Below, piece after piece: positions 8,512 to 18,355 of a stretch of DNA of 64,000 bases; within the stretch, counting starts at the first letter, position 1; each line of letters begins with the position of its first letter. The stretch comes from Streptomyces colonosanans (GTDB taxonomy: Bacteria; Actinomycetota; Actinomycetes; Streptomycetales; Streptomycetaceae). The notes under the pieces were generated by a model, which saw only the letters and a program-made list of their open reading frames with translations, was not told where the DNA came from and made no database searches. A program made the translations under genes and the position numbers. The stretch covers positions 124,001 through 188,000 of the forward strand of contig NZ_MLYP01000039.1 of assembly GCF_001866645.1 (NCBI RefSeq), in the 5' to 3' direction.

Positions 8512-9567
8512 ATGCGCTCATCTCGTCGCTGTCCTCTGCTCGTTCCGGTGCTCGTGTGCGCGGCCGCCGTGCTCCTGGCACGGCCCACCGCGGCCGAGGG
8601 GGGGTCGGGAGGCGGCGAGGCGGACTCCGGCGTCAGCACCAAGGTGATGCGGCTGTACGAGGAGGCCACCGTGGCGACGCGACGGTACGAGGTGGGGCAC
8701 CGGGAAGCCGAGAAGCAGCGCGCCAAGGCGCGGCGTTCGGAGCAGCTCCTCGCACGGGAGCAGAAGCACATCGCGGCCCTTCACGAAGACCTCGGCCGGA
8801 TCGTGCGGGCCCAGTACCGCCAAGGCGGTGGGATCCCGTACGCGGCGCAGGTCATTCTCGCGAACACTCCCGAGGAGCTGATGCGAAGTCAGCATGTCTT
8901 CTCGCAGGCGGACCTTGCGGTGGAGACCGCGGTCGCAAAGAGCCGCCGGGCGGAGGCCTGGCTCGCCGCGGAGCAGGCGCGGGCGGCCGCGCTCTGGCGG
9001 GATCTGGAGAAACGGAACGGCGAACTGGCCGGGATGAAGCGGGTCATCCAGGCGAAACTGGACGAGGCTCGACGGGTGCTGCAGAGCCAGGCTGACGCGT
9101 CCGCAGCCGCGGGCACGTGTCGAAGCCCTGTCCGGCTGGACGGGGTGCACGCGAAGATCACGCGGAAGTGGGTCACACCGGTGGAGGGCTACCGCCTCTC
9201 CGCGGGCTTCGGCAGTGGCGGCGCCCGCTGGGCGAACCGGCACACCGGCCAGGACTTCGCGGTGCCGATCGGGACAGTGGTGCGGGCGGCCGGGGCGGGG
9301 AAGGTGGTGAAGGTGACGTGCGGGGGCGCGTTCGGTATGGAGATCGTGATCGAGCACCCGGGCGGGTACTGCACGCAATACGCCCATCTCGCCGCCGTTA
9401 TGGTCGGCCAGGGCGACCGGGTGGCCGCCGGACAGTGGATCGCCCAGTCGGGTACGACCGGCAACTCCACCGGTCCGCATCTCCACTTCGAGGTGCGGGC
9501 CACCCCGGAGCTGGGGTCGAGCGTCGATCCGGTGCCGTGGCTGACGGCACGGGGCGTGAAGCTGTAA
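8512..9567 (+). CDS. Secreted M23-family (LytM-type) metallopeptidase
   Basis: A 351-residue exported protein. Residues 1-27 form a Sec signal peptide (arginines, then a Val/Leu/Ala core), and about 45-195 are charged, Arg/Glu/Ala-rich coiled coil. The C-terminal LytM domain keeps the zinc ligands H244 and D248 (HTGQDFA) and H323/H325 (PHLHFE). Such proteins cut peptidoglycan cross-links or activate other hydrolases. The coiled-coil plus LytM layout resembles EnvC/NlpD-like proteins. No clear Shine-Dalgarno precedes ATG 8512, so the start could be wrong by a few codons. It is convergent with the next gene. Confidence 0.88.
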   Translation: MRSSRRCPLLVPVLVCAAAVLLARPTAAEGGSGGGEADSGVSTKVMRLYEEATVATRRYEVGHREAEKQRAKARRSEQLLAREQKHIAALHEDLGRIVRAQYRQGGGIPYAAQVILANTPEELMRSQHVFSQADLAVETAVAKSRRAEAWLAAEQARAAALWRDLEKRNGELAGMKRVIQAKLDEARRVLQSQADASAAAGTCRSPVRLDGVHAKITRKWVTPVEGYRLSAGFGSGGARWANRHTGQDFAVPIGTVVRAAGAGKVVKVTCGGAFGMEIVIEHPGGYCTQYAHLAAVMVGQGDRVAAGQWIAQSGTTGNSTGPHLHFEVRATPELGSSVDPVPWLTARGVKL

Positions 9568-9593
9568 GGGACCTGCCCTGGGCCTGCCCCGGC

Positions 9594-10463
9594 CTACAAC
9601 CGCTCCGCGAGGATCCGTTCGATCACCACGGCCACCCCGTCCTCGTTGTTGGCGACGGTCCGCCCCGACGCGGCGGCTATCGCGTCCGGGTGTGCGTTGC
9701 CCATTGCGTACGACTGGCCGGCCCAGGTGAGCATCTCCACGTCGTTGGGCATGTCGCCGAAGGCGATGACCTCCTCGTGGGAGATGCCACGCTCGGCGCA
9801 GCACAGCGCGAGCGTGCTCGCCTTGGAGACGCCGGGGCCGCTGATCTCCAGCAGCGCGCTGGGGCTGGACCGGGTGATGGCGGCGCGGTCGCCGACGGCC
9901 AGGCGGGCCAGTGTGAGGAAGGCGTCCGGGTCCAGCTCCGGGTGGTACGCGAGGATCTTGAGGACCGGCTTGTGGGCGCCCGGGGCGTCCGCGGCCAGTA
10001 GTTCCTCGGCGGGCGCGCGGAACTCGGGAACCTCCATGTGCAGCTTTGGGTACGCCGGCTCCTGGTAGAAGCCGTACGTCTGCTCCACGGCGTACACCGT
10101 TCCGGGCGCGGCGTCCCGCAGCAGTTCGACGGCGTCGAGGGCGTTCTCCCGGGCCAGCTCCCGGACCTTGACGAAGCGGTGGGTGCCGGGGCCGCCGTGC
10201 AGGTCGACCACGGCCGCGCCGTTGCCGCAGATCGCCAGTCCGTGACCGTGGACGTGGTCACTGACGACGTCCATCCAGCGCGCCGGGCGGCCCGTGACGA
10301 AGAACACCTCGATGCCGGCCTCCTCGGCGGCGGCCAGGGCGGCGATCGTGCGCTCGGAGACCGACTTGTCATCCCGGAGGAGGGTGCCGTCGAGGTCCGT
10401 CGCGATCAGCCGGGGCGGGACGGTGGATGCCGGGGTCTCGGGCTCTCGGGTCGCTGAGGTCAC
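9594..10463 (-). CDS. HAD-superfamily (Cof-type) phosphatase
   Basis: A 289-residue haloacid-dehalogenase hydrolase of the Cof/YbjI group. [10 protein letters not shown] carries the nucleophile and general-acid aspartates, FVTGRP is motif II, and the C-terminal [11 protein letters not shown] is motif IV for Mg2+. Such enzymes remove phosphate from sugar phosphates or flavin precursors; the substrate is unknown. I prefer GTG 10463 (VTSATREP), but ATG 10481 is in frame and neither has a strong ribosome site. A close paralogue lies at 18795-19613. Confidence 0.82.
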   Translation of the reverse strand: MTSATREPETPASTVPPRLIATDLDGTLLRDDKSVSERTIAALAAAEEAGIEVFFVTGRPARWMDVVSDHVHGHGLAICGNGAAVVDLHGGPGTHRFVKVRELARENALDAVELLRDAAPGTVYAVEQTYGFYQEPAYPKLHMEVPEFRAPAEELLAADAPGAHKPVLKILAYHPELDPDAFLTLARLAVGDRAAITRSSPSALLEISGPGVSKASTLALCCAERGISHEEVIAFGDMPNDVEMLTWAGQSYAMGNAHPDAIAAASGRTVANNEDGVAVVIERILAERL

Positions 10464-10558
10464 GGGCTCATTCTGGCGCATATGCCCGCACGGCCGTGCG
10501 GGAGTTCTCACAGATGAGTGGTGACGCTCCTCACCAGTGGCAGCACGTCCCGTCCTGC

Positions 10559-11461
10559 TCAGCCCAGCTGGGCCGGGGCCTCCATGGCGATCTGCTCGAA
10601 GATCTTTTCGTCCGCCGCGAAGTCCGAGTCGGGGATGGGCCAGTGGATCACGAGGTCGGTGAAGCCCAGCTCCGCGTGCCGTCCGGCGAAGTCGACGAAC
10701 GCGTCGAGGGACTCCAGCGGACGGCCGCGGTCCGGGGTGAAGCCGGTGAGCAGGATCTTGTCGAGTTCCGTCACATCGCGGCCGACCACGGCGCACGCGT
10801 CGGCCAGCTTCTCGGCCTGTGCGCGCAGAGCCAGCAGGGACTGCTCGGGGGTTCCGTTCTCGTACAGCTTCGGGTCGCCGGTCGTCACCCACGCCTGACC
10901 GTGGCGTGCCGCGAGCGCCAAACCGCGCGGGCCGGTAGCGGCCACCGCGAACGGCAGCCGGGGACGCTGGACGCAGCCGGGGATGTTGCGCGCCTCGTGC
11001 GCGGAGTAGTGGTCGCCCTGGAACGAGACGGAGTCCTCGGTGAGCAAGCGGTCGAGCAGCGGGACGAACTCGCCGAAGCGGTCGGCGCGATCACGCGGGC
11101 TCCAGGAGTCCTGGCCGAGCACGGTGGCGTCGAAGCCGGTACCGCCGGCACCGATGCCGAGTGTGATCCGGCCTCCGGAGATGTCGTCGAGGGAGATCAG
11201 TTCCTTGGCGAGGGGGACCGGGTGGCGGAAGTTCGGTGAGGTCACCAGCGTGCCGAGACGCAGACGCTCGGTGACGGCGGCCGCGGCCGTCAGCGTCGGC
11301 ACGGCGCCGAACCACGGGCCGTCGCGGAAGGTCCGCCACGACAGATGGTCGTAGGTGAACGCGGTGTGGAAGCCCAGCTGCTCCGCACGCTGCCATGCGG
11401 AACGCCCTCCCTCGTGCCAGCGGACGTACGGCAGGATCACGGTGCTCAGACGCAGACTCAT
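10559..11461 (-). CDS. Luciferase-like (probably F420-dependent) oxidoreductase
   Basis: A 300-residue TIM-barrel protein of the bacterial luciferase-like monooxygenase family. The [15 protein letters not shown] region near the N-terminus and the [12 protein letters not shown] motif near residue 105 are typical. Actinobacterial members commonly use coenzyme F420 rather than FMN, but the cofactor cannot be read from sequence with certainty. It is a single gene read leftward, just downstream of kptA. The substrate is not known. Confidence 0.8.
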   Translation of the reverse strand: MSLRLSTVILPYVRWHEGGRSAWQRAEQLGFHTAFTYDHLSWRTFRDGPWFGAVPTLTAAAAVTERLRLGTLVTSPNFRHPVPLAKELISLDDISGGRITLGIGAGGTGFDATVLGQDSWSPRDRADRFGEFVPLLDRLLTEDSVSFQGDHYSAHEARNIPGCVQRPRLPFAVAATGPRGLALAARHGQAWVTTGDPKLYENGTPEQSLLALRAQAEKLADACAVVGRDVTELDKILLTGFTPDRGRPLESLDAFVDFAGRHAELGFTDLVIHWPIPDSDFAADEKIFEQIAMEAPAQLG

Positions 11462-11560
11462 GCTCCGAGCGTAAGGGGAGCCACGGAGTGGTCGCGGTGA
11501 TCAAAGGCACAGACTGGTCGCGTTCCAGCCAGGGCAGCGGTGCCCGGGCCGGCCGGGATG

Positions 11561-12121
11561 TCAGCGCGGTCCCCGAAACCGCAGGTAGCGCGGCGGTACG
11601 GCCTTGGTCAGCCACACTCCGTTCGCGCTGACGTGGAAGACGTGGCCGTCGCGCTGCATGGCGCCGGCGTCCACCGTCAGGACGACCGGGCGGCCGCGGC
11701 GGGCACCCACACGGGTGGCGGTCTCGCGGTCGGGCGAGAGGTGCACATGGTGCCGGTCCATGGGCCTGAGGCCCTCCGCGCGGATCGCGTCCAGGTTGCG
11801 TGCCACGGTGCCGTGGTAGAGGTAGGCGGGCGGGGTCGCCGGCGGCAGTCCGAGGTCGATCTCGACGCTATGGCCCTGGCTGGCGCGGATGCGGGTGCCC
11901 TCGATCGCGAAGCGCTTCTTGTCGTTGGTGGCGACCACGTGGTGCAGCTCGTCGCGCGTGATGCGGAAGCCGTGCGCGGCCGCCGCGGCGAGCAGGGTGT
12001 CGATCTCGACCCAGCCGCCCTCGTCCAGCGTGAGCCCGATTCTCTCCGGCCGGTGCCGCAGATGTTTCGAGAGATACTTCGACACCTTCACGGTGCGATT
12101 TTCGTCTTTCCTTTCCGTCAT
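11561..12121 (-). CDS. kptA: RNA 2'-phosphotransferase Tpt1/KptA
   Basis: A 186-residue KptA, which moves a 2'-phosphate from RNA to NAD+, giving ADP-ribose 1'',2''-cyclic phosphate. The N-terminal SKYLSKHLRHRPERIGL, the central YHGT, and HLSPDRETATRVGARRG carry the conserved Arg/His set. In yeast it finishes tRNA splicing; its bacterial role is unclear. The start ATG follows GGAAGG closely. DnaA-box 9-mers lie just upstream of the start. Confidence 0.93.
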   Translation of the reverse strand: MTERKDENRTVKVSKYLSKHLRHRPERIGLTLDEGGWVEIDTLLAAAAAHGFRITRDELHHVVATNDKKRFAIEGTRIRASQGHSVEIDLGLPPATPPAYLYHGTVARNLDAIRAEGLRPMDRHHVHLSPDRETATRVGARRGRPVVLTVDAGAMQRDGHVFHVSANGVWLTKAVPPRYLRFRGPR

Positions 12122-12444
12122 CCTTCCAGCGTGCGACAGAGACGCGGATCACGCACATGATTTTGATCCGGATGTTTGATCCACAAGCAAGTGCGGTTAT
12201 CCACAGCTGATTTGGCAAACCTGTGGACAACTTGGCTGCGAGTCAGGTGCGTTGGGCAACTGTCCAGCGCTGTACGAGAGGTGCGGCACGTCAGGCCGAT
12301 TGGTGTGGCTTGGGCGAGAGTTGAACGCCAGGCGGCGCGCGACAGCGAACTCCCCGGCCATCGCGTCGAGTTACTGCACCGCATCAGTTGAGACGTGCTC
12401 TTGACCGATCACTGGTCAAGAACATGCCGTCCGGAGGGCGTTGA
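12122..12444. other. Intergenic region with DnaA boxes
   Basis: This 323-bp gap separates kptA from the hydrolase-SDR gene, both leftward. Its kptA-proximal part is AT-richer and holds a small DnaA-box cluster at 12177-12230. I see no gene. Confidence 0.6.
12177..12230. promoter_or_regulatory. Small DnaA-box cluster upstream of kptA
   Basis: TGATCCACA (12177-12185, one mismatch), TTATCCACA (12197-12205, exact) and TGTGGACAA (12222-12230, exact on the minus strand) sit within 54 bp. Two exact 9-mers this close are unlikely by chance in GC-rich DNA. Confidence 0.7.
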
Positions 12445-14202
12445 TCACAAAGGCGGCTCCAGCCGCGCGACGGCACGCAGCATGCGGGGGGTGAAGCGGG
12501 ACATCAGGAGGGTGCCACGAGCCTCCGGAGTGACCGGCACAACAGCCTGGTTGCGCACGACGGCGCGCAGGATCGCCTCCGCAACCTTCTCCGGCGGATA
12601 CCCGCGCAGACCGTACAGTCGCGCCGTCCGTTTCTGCAGGCGCTTCTCCTCCTCGCTGTCCACACCAGTGAAGCGAGCGGTCGACGTGATGTTCGTGTTG
12701 ACGAAGCCGGGGCAGATCGCCGACACCCCGATGTCCCGCCCGGCCAACTCCGCGCGCAGGCACTCGCTGAGCATCAGGACAGCCGCCTTCGACGTGCTGT
12801 AGGCGGGCAGCGCCCTCGACGGCTGGTACGCGGCCGCCGACGCGGTGTTGACGATGTGACCGCCCTGACCGCGCTCGGCCATCTGCCGTCCGAAGAACCT
12901 GCAGCCGTGGATGACGCCCCACAGATTGACGTCGAGCACCTTCCGCCAGTCCTCGGCGGTCGTGTCGAAGAAGGAGCCGGACAGCCCGATCCCGGCGTTG
13001 TTCACCAGCACGTCCACCACCCCGTACTCGGCGGCGACCTTCTCGGCGAGCTTCTCCATGGCCTGCTCGTCGGAGACGTCGACCGTCTCGGCCCAGGCCT
13101 CGGGGGCGCCGATCAGCCGGGCCACATCCGCCGTCCGGGCCGCGCCCTCCGCGTCCCGGTCGACGGCCACCACGCGCGCGCCGGACTCGGCGAACGCGAC
13201 CGCCGTGGCCCGCCCGATGCCGCTGCCCGCGCCGGTGACCAGCACAAGCTGGCCTGCGAACCGGTCCGCATACCGCCCGCTCGCCGCCGACGGCGACGGC
13301 CGACCACTTTCCACAGCGGTCACGAACTCAGCGATCCATGCGGACAGTTGATCGGGTCGGGTGCGCGGGATCCAGTGCCCCGCGGGCAGCGTGCGGCGAG
13401 TCAGCCGGGGGACCCACCGCTCCAGCTCGTCGTACAGCCGCTCCGACAGGAACGCGTCCCCCAAGGGCGTGATGAGCTGCACCGGCGCGTGCGCATGCGC
13501 GTCCGCGCGCGGGTGGTTCAGCCGGGACCGTACGTTGTCGCGGTACAGCCAGGCGCCATGGGACGCGTCCGTGGGCAGAGACCGGGTCGGGTAGCCGTCA
13601 TCGGGTACCTTCTCGACGCGTTGCAGGAACTTCGGCCAGCGTTTGCCGAGCGGGCCGCGCCAGGCGAGTTCCGGCAGGACCGGAGTGTGCAGCAGGTACA
13701 CGTACCAGGATTTGGCGCCCTGACCGAGCAGTTGACCCACCCGGCGCGGGGTGGGCTTTCGCACCCGCTCCTTGATCCAGTGCCCGAAGTGGTCCAGGGA
13801 CGGTCCGGACATCGACGTGAAGGACGCGATCCGGCCCTCCGCGCGCTTGACAGTGACGAACTCCCACGACTGCACCGAGCCCCAGTCGTGCCCCACCAGG
13901 TGCACCGGCCGGTCCGGGCTGACCGCGTCCGCGACCGCCAGGAAGTCGTCCGTCAGCTTCTCCAGCGTGAACCCGCCGCGCAGCGGCTTCGGCGCCGTCG
14001 AGTCGCCGTGGCCGCGGATGTCGTACAGCACCACGTGGAAGTGGTCGGCGAGGCGGGCCGCCACCTCGGACCAAACCTCCTTGCTGTCCGGATAACCGTG
14101 CACGAGGACGACCGTCGGCTGCGCCGGGTCCCCCAACTCGGCCACGCACAGCTCGATTCCACCTGTCCGCACCCGGCGTTCACGCGCCCCCACGACCGTC
14201 AC
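12445..14202 (-). CDS. Alpha/beta hydrolase fused to short-chain dehydrogenase
   Basis: A 585-residue two-domain enzyme. Residues about 1-285 are an alpha/beta hydrolase with VLVHGYPDS (oxyanion hole) and a GHDWGS nucleophile elbow like epoxide hydrolases. Residues about 300-585 are a classical SDR with a TGAGSGIGRA NAD(P)-binding motif, NNAG, and the catalytic YSTSK. The pair may open or hydrolyse a substrate and oxidise the product, but the substrate is unknown. The same fusion is common in actinobacteria. GTG 14202 has AGAGGA just upstream; an extended start at 14271 lacks one. Confidence 0.87.
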   Translation of the reverse strand: MTVVGARERRVRTGGIELCVAELGDPAQPTVVLVHGYPDSKEVWSEVAARLADHFHVVLYDIRGHGDSTAPKPLRGGFTLEKLTDDFLAVADAVSPDRPVHLVGHDWGSVQSWEFVTVKRAEGRIASFTSMSGPSLDHFGHWIKERVRKPTPRRVGQLLGQGAKSWYVYLLHTPVLPELAWRGPLGKRWPKFLQRVEKVPDDGYPTRSLPTDASHGAWLYRDNVRSRLNHPRADAHAHAPVQLITPLGDAFLSERLYDELERWVPRLTRRTLPAGHWIPRTRPDQLSAWIAEFVTAVESGRPSPSAASGRYADRFAGQLVLVTGAGSGIGRATAVAFAESGARVVAVDRDAEGAARTADVARLIGAPEAWAETVDVSDEQAMEKLAEKVAAEYGVVDVLVNNAGIGLSGSFFDTTAEDWRKVLDVNLWGVIHGCRFFGRQMAERGQGGHIVNTASAAAYQPSRALPAYSTSKAAVLMLSECLRAELAGRDIGVSAICPGFVNTNITSTARFTGVDSEEEKRLQKRTARLYGLRGYPPEKVAEAILRAVVRNQAVVPVTPEARGTLLMSRFTPRMLRAVARLEPPL

Positions 14203-14446
14203 TCGTCCTCTGCCCAGCGTCGTACGTGCGGCAGATCGCCGTCCAGCCAGAACGCGCTCTGCGCTTGACACCGGCGAATCTCGCAGTTGTTAGAGCCTGC
14301 GTCAATAGGCCTGCCCCGGCCTGTGGAAAACCCCGGACGCGTTCGCCCTCAGGGGGACCCCTAGGGACTCGTACGACTGGAGTCTGATTCCAAGACGGCT
14401 CTGCGGGCTGACGACGCGCGTAGCCCAGGTCACTACCGTCGATGAC

Positions 14447-15415
14447 GTGACTGTGATCGCGACCGAAAGCCTGAGCAAGCGGTTCCCGAGGGTGACCGCG
14501 CTTGACCGGCTCTCCGTGGACGTCGGACCCGGTGTGACGGGGCTCGTCGGCGCCAACGGAGCCGGCAAGTCCACACTGATCAAGATCCTGCTGGGTCTGT
14601 CCCCCGCCACCGAAGGCCGTGCCGAGGTGCTCGGACTCGACGTCGCCAGCAAGGGCGGCGCCATCCGCGAGCGTGTGGGGTACATGCCGGAGCACGACTG
14701 CCTGCCGCCCGACGTGTCGGCCACCGAGTTCGTCGTCCATATGGCACGCATGGCGGGCCTGCCGCCGACGGCCGCCCGCGAGCGCACCGCCGACACGCTG
14801 CGCCACGTCGGTCTGTACGAGGAGCGCTACCGTCCCATCGGCGGCTACTCGACCGGCATGAAACAGCGTGTGAAGCTCGCCCAGGCGCTGGTCCACGACC
14901 CGCAGCTGGTCTTCCTGGACGAGCCGACCAACGGCCTCGACCCGGTCGGCCGCGACGAGATGCTCGGCCTGATCCGCCGTGTCCACACGGACTTCGGGAT
15001 CTCGGTCCTGGTCACCTCCCATCTGCTGGGCGAGCTGGAGCGCACCTGCGACCACGTCGTGATCATCGACGGCGGCAAGCTTCTGCGCTCCAGCTCCACC
15101 CGGGACTTCACCCAGACCACCACGACCCTCGCGATCGAGGTCACCGACACCGACGAGCACCCGGACGGCACCCGCGCGGTGCGCGACGCGCTCCACGCGC
15201 GCGGGGTGACCACGCACGACGGCAGCGAACTTCCAGGCGCCGGACACATCCTGCTGCTCACCGCGGAAGGCGAGCGGACGTACGACCTCGTCCGGGACGT
15301 CGTCGCGGACCTGGGCCTCGGCCTGGTCCGCATGGAACAGCGCAGGCACCACATCGCCGAGGTCTTCAAGGACGGCGAGGAGCAGCGGAAGGAGGCGGTC
15401 GGCCATGGCGGTTGA
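14447..15415 (+). CDS. ABC transporter ATP-binding protein
   Basis: A 322-residue ATPase subunit. GANGAGKST is the Walker A motif, YSTGMKQRVKLAQAL the signature, and LVFLDEPTNGLDP the Walker B. It resembles ATPases of ABC-2 type exporters for drugs or lipids. The GTG start is preceded by weak ribosome-binding sequence. The downstream permease gene overlaps its end by 11 bp, so the pair is translationally coupled. The transported compound is unknown. Confidence 0.9.
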   Translation: MTVIATESLSKRFPRVTALDRLSVDVGPGVTGLVGANGAGKSTLIKILLGLSPATEGRAEVLGLDVASKGGAIRERVGYMPEHDCLPPDVSATEFVVHMARMAGLPPTAARERTADTLRHVGLYEERYRPIGGYSTGMKQRVKLAQALVHDPQLVFLDEPTNGLDPVGRDEMLGLIRRVHTDFGISVLVTSHLLGELERTCDHVVIIDGGKLLRSSSTRDFTQTTTTLAIEVTDTDEHPDGTRAVRDALHARGVTTHDGSELPGAGHILLLTAEGERTYDLVRDVVADLGLGLVRMEQRRHHIAEVFKDGEEQRKEAVGHGG

Positions 15416-16313
15416 GCAGCCCACGGCCCGAGAGGCCGAGCAGACCCGGATCCACAACATCGGCTACCGCTCGTACGACGGCCCGCGTCTGGGCCGCGCC
15501 TATGCCCGCCGCTCGCTGTACTCGCAGTCCCTGCGGGGCGCTTACGGTCTCGGCCGCTCGGTCAAGTCCAAGGTGCTGCCGATGCTGCTGTTCGTAGTGA
15601 TGTGCGTGCCCGCGCTGATCATGGTGGCGGTCGCGGTCGCCACCAAGGCGAAGGAACTGCCCATCGAGTACACGCGCTACGCGATCATCATGCAGGCCGT
15701 CATTGGCCTGTACGTCGCCTCGCAGGCGCCCCAGTCGGTCTCGCGCGACCTGCGCTTCAAGACGGTGCCGCTGTACTTCTCGCGCCCCATCGAGACCGTC
15801 GACTACGTCCGCGCCAAGTACGCGGCCCTGGCCTCGGCGATGTTCATCCTGACGGCCGCGCCGCTGCTCGTCCTCTACGTGGGCGCGCTGCTCGCCAAGC
15901 TGGACTTCGGCCACCAGACCAAGGGATTCGCCGAGGCAGTGGTCTCCGTGGCACTTCTCTCCCTGCTGTTCTCCGGGATCAGCTTGGTCGCCGCGGCCGC
16001 CACCCCCCGGCGTGGCTTCGGCATCGCGGCCGTCATCGCCGTCCTGACCATCTCGTACGGAGCCGTCTCCACCCTCCAGGCCATCGCGCACGTCCACTCC
16101 GGCGACACCTCGGTCCTGGTGTGGATGGGCCTGTTCTCGCCCATCACGCTCATCGACGGCGTACAGACCGCCTTCCTCGGCGCATCCTCCTCCTTCCCCG
16201 GCGCGCAGGGGCCCTCGGCGGCGCAGGGAGTCGTCTACCTCCTCGTCGTCCTCGGACTCATCGCGGGCAGCTACGGCCTGCTGGTCCGCCGCTACCGAAA
16301 GGCCGGGCTGTGA
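15405..16313 (+). CDS. ABC-2 type permease
   Basis: A 302-residue membrane protein with about six hydrophobic segments. The N-terminal HNIGYRSYDGPRLGRAYARR motif is a known feature of this actinobacterial permease group. It overlaps the ATPase before it by 11 bp and the second ATPase after it by 4 bp (GTGA). It is expected to form the channel for the ATPase encoded upstream. No substrate evidence is visible. Confidence 0.87.
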   Translation: MAVEQPTAREAEQTRIHNIGYRSYDGPRLGRAYARRSLYSQSLRGAYGLGRSVKSKVLPMLLFVVMCVPALIMVAVAVATKAKELPIEYTRYAIIMQAVIGLYVASQAPQSVSRDLRFKTVPLYFSRPIETVDYVRAKYAALASAMFILTAAPLLVLYVGALLAKLDFGHQTKGFAEAVVSVALLSLLFSGISLVAAAATPRRGFGIAAVIAVLTISYGAVSTLQAIAHVHSGDTSVLVWMGLFSPITLIDGVQTAFLGASSSFPGAQGPSAAQGVVYLLVVLGLIAGSYGLLVRRYRKAGL

Positions 16314-17221
16314 CCACACTCACCATCGACCACGTCTCGCGCTGGTTCGGCAACGTGGTCGCCGTCAACGACATCACGATGACCGTCGGCCCCGGCGTCA
16401 CCGGTCTGCTCGGCCCGAACGGCGCCGGCAAGTCCACCCTCATCCACATGATGGGAGGCTTCCTCGCCCCCTCCACCGGCTCTGTCACCCTCGACGGACA
16501 GCCCGTGTGGCGCAACGAGCAGATCTACAAGCGCATCGGCGTCGTCCCCGAGCGCGAGGCGATGTACGACTTCCTCACCGGACGTGAATTCGTGCTCGCC
16601 AACGCCGAGTTGCACAGCTTGGGCGCCAAGGCGGCCCAACGTGCGCTTGCCACGGTCGAGATGGAGTACGCGCAGGACCGGAAGATCTCCACGTACTCCA
16701 AGGGCATGCGCCAGCGCGTGAAGATGGCCTCCGCACTCGTGCACGACCCGTCGCTGCTGCTGCTCGACGAGCCGTTCAACGGTATGGACCCGCGCCAGCG
16801 CATGCAGCTCATGGAACTGCTCCGGCGCATGGGCGCCGAGGGCCGCACGGTGCTGTTCTCGTCCCACATCCTCGAAGAGGTCGAGCAACTCGCCTCGCAC
16901 ATCGAGGTGATCGTCGCCGGACGGCATGCGGCCAGCGGCGACTTCCGCAAGATCCGCCGTCTGATGACCGATCGCCCGCACCGCTATCTGGTGCGCTCCA
17001 GCGACGACCGGGCGCTCGCGGCCGCGCTCATCGCGGACCCGTCGACCTCGGGTATCGAGGTGGACCTCGCGGAGGGCGCGCTGCGCATCCAGGCGGTCGA
17101 CTTCGGCCGGTTCACGGCCCTGTTGCCGAAGGTCGCGCGCGAGCACGACATCCGGCTGCTCACGGTCTCGCCGTCCGACGAGTCCCTCGAGTCCGTCTTC
17201 TCGTATCTGGTCGCGGCGTAG
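16310..17221 (+). CDS. ABC transporter ATP-binding protein (second in operon)
   Basis: A 303-residue ATPase. GPNGAGKST, YSKGMRQRVKMASAL and LLLLDEPFNGMDP are the Walker A, signature and Walker B motifs. The GTG start overlaps the stop codon of the preceding permease. It pairs best with the permease at 17232, which begins 10 bp after its stop. Having two ATPase-permease pairs in one operon suggests either one heteromeric exporter or two tandem exporters from a duplication. Confidence 0.9.
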   Translation: MTTLTIDHVSRWFGNVVAVNDITMTVGPGVTGLLGPNGAGKSTLIHMMGGFLAPSTGSVTLDGQPVWRNEQIYKRIGVVPEREAMYDFLTGREFVLANAELHSLGAKAAQRALATVEMEYAQDRKISTYSKGMRQRVKMASALVHDPSLLLLDEPFNGMDPRQRMQLMELLRRMGAEGRTVLFSSHILEEVEQLASHIEVIVAGRHAASGDFRKIRRLMTDRPHRYLVRSSDDRALAAALIADPSTSGIEVDLAEGALRIQAVDFGRFTALLPKVAREHDIRLLTVSPSDESLESVFSYLVAA

Positions 17222-17231
17222 GAGGCCGAAG

Positions 17232-17951
17232 ATGTACGACCCCACAGTCGCCCGGCTCACCTACCGGGGACTCCTCGGCCGCCGCCGGGCCCTCATCCTC
17301 GGCGCGCTGCCGGTCCTGCTGATCGTGATCTCCGCGGTCGTGCGCGTCCTGACCGGCGCCGACGACCAGGTGGCCCACGACGTCCTGGGCGGGTTCGCGC
17401 TCGCCACGATGGTGCCGATCATCGGCGTCATCGCGGGCACCGGCGCGATCGGGCCCGAGATCGACGACGGCTCGGTGGTGTATCTGCTGTCCAAGCCGGT
17501 GAAGCGGCCGGCGATCATCTTCACCAAGCTGATCGTCGCGATCGCGGTCACCATGGCGTTCTCGGCGCTGCCGACGTTCGTCGCGGGCCTGATCCTCAAC
17601 GGCAACGGCCAGCAGATCGCCGTCGCCTACACCGTCGCGGCGCTGGTCGCCTCCATCGCGTACGCCGCGCTGTTCCTGCTGCTCGGCACGGTGAGCCGGC
17701 ACGCGGTGGTCTTCGGCCTGGTCTACGCGCTGGTCTGGGAGGCGCTCTTCGGCTCGCTGGTCTCCGGGGCGCGGACGCTCAGCGTGCAGCAGTGGGCGCT
17801 CGCCGTGGCCCACAAGGTCTCCGACAGCTCTCTCGTCACCTCCGACGTCGGGCTGCCCACCGCGACGGTGCTGCTGATCGTGGTGACCGTGGCCGCCACC
17901 TGGTACGCGGGACAGAAGCTGCGGACGCTGACGCTGGCGGGCGAGGAGTGA
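17232..17951 (+). CDS. ABC transporter permease (second in operon)
   Basis: A 239-residue ABC-2 type membrane protein with about six helices, shorter than the first permease. GPEIDDGSVVYLLSKPVKR between the early helices is the usual cytoplasmic loop of this family. It completes the four-gene operon, which ends at a 16-bp hairpin 19 nt downstream. Confidence 0.87.
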   Translation: MYDPTVARLTYRGLLGRRRALILGALPVLLIVISAVVRVLTGADDQVAHDVLGGFALATMVPIIGVIAGTGAIGPEIDDGSVVYLLSKPVKRPAIIFTKLIVAIAVTMAFSALPTFVAGLILNGNGQQIAVAYTVAALVASIAYAALFLLLGTVSRHAVVFGLVYALVWEALFGSLVSGARTLSVQQWALAVAHKVSDSSLVTSDVGLPTATVLLIVVTVAATWYAGQKLRTLTLAGEE

Positions 17952-17970
17952 CGGACCCCGCGAGACGTCG

Positions 17971-18006
17971 GCCGGGGTGCGGCCCGGAACCGGGCCGCAC
18001 CCCGGC
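17971..18006 (+). terminator. Terminator of the four-gene ABC operon
   Basis: Perfect 16-bp GC-rich stem (17971-17986 with 17991-18006) with a GAAC loop, 19 nt after the last permease gene. Confidence 0.85.
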
Positions 18007-18115
18007 GCACCCGAACCGCACCCCGGAACCGGCTCGTCGTCCAAGGCTTTGACACCGGCTTCACACCTGCCCGGGCACACTGGGCCAGGGGGATGCACAG
18101 CGGAAAGGAACGGGG

Positions 18116-18355
18116 ATGGCAGCTCAGGCACCACAGGGCGACGGCCGGGGCGAGGCCGGGGACGCCTGGGACGGCGTCGTGTTCGACGAGGACTTCATAC
18201 GGTCCGCGGCGTCCTCGGAGCCGTCCGCGCGTGCCCGGATGCTGGCCGCGCGCTGGCGCCACGAGGCCCCCGACCCCCAGCCGTGGCGCTCCGACGAGCC
18301 GCCCGCCGGCTGGTTCTTCAGCAAGGCACGCCGCCGCAGGTGGCGCCGCCGGTAA
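18116..18355 (+). CDS. Small conserved actinobacterial protein
   Basis: A 79-residue acidic-then-basic protein with no known domain. FDEDFIRSAASSEPSARARMLAARW leads to a PQPWRSDEPPAGWFF stretch and an Arg-rich tail. Its coding frame is supported by a GGAAAGGAACGGGG leader and by strong third-position GC bias. It is a single gene before tRNA-Ser. I cannot assign a function; the basic C-terminus could bind nucleic acid or anionic lipid. Confidence 0.72.
   Translation: MAAQAPQGDGRGEAGDAWDGVVFDEDFIRSAASSEPSARARMLAARWRHEAPDPQPWRSDEPPAGWFFSKARRRRWRRR

Noticed and set aside
18088..18108. Third copy of the conserved hairpin, suggested by GGGGGATGCA
   Set aside because: Only about ten bases match; the flanking stem and the GTAACAAG octamer are absent.
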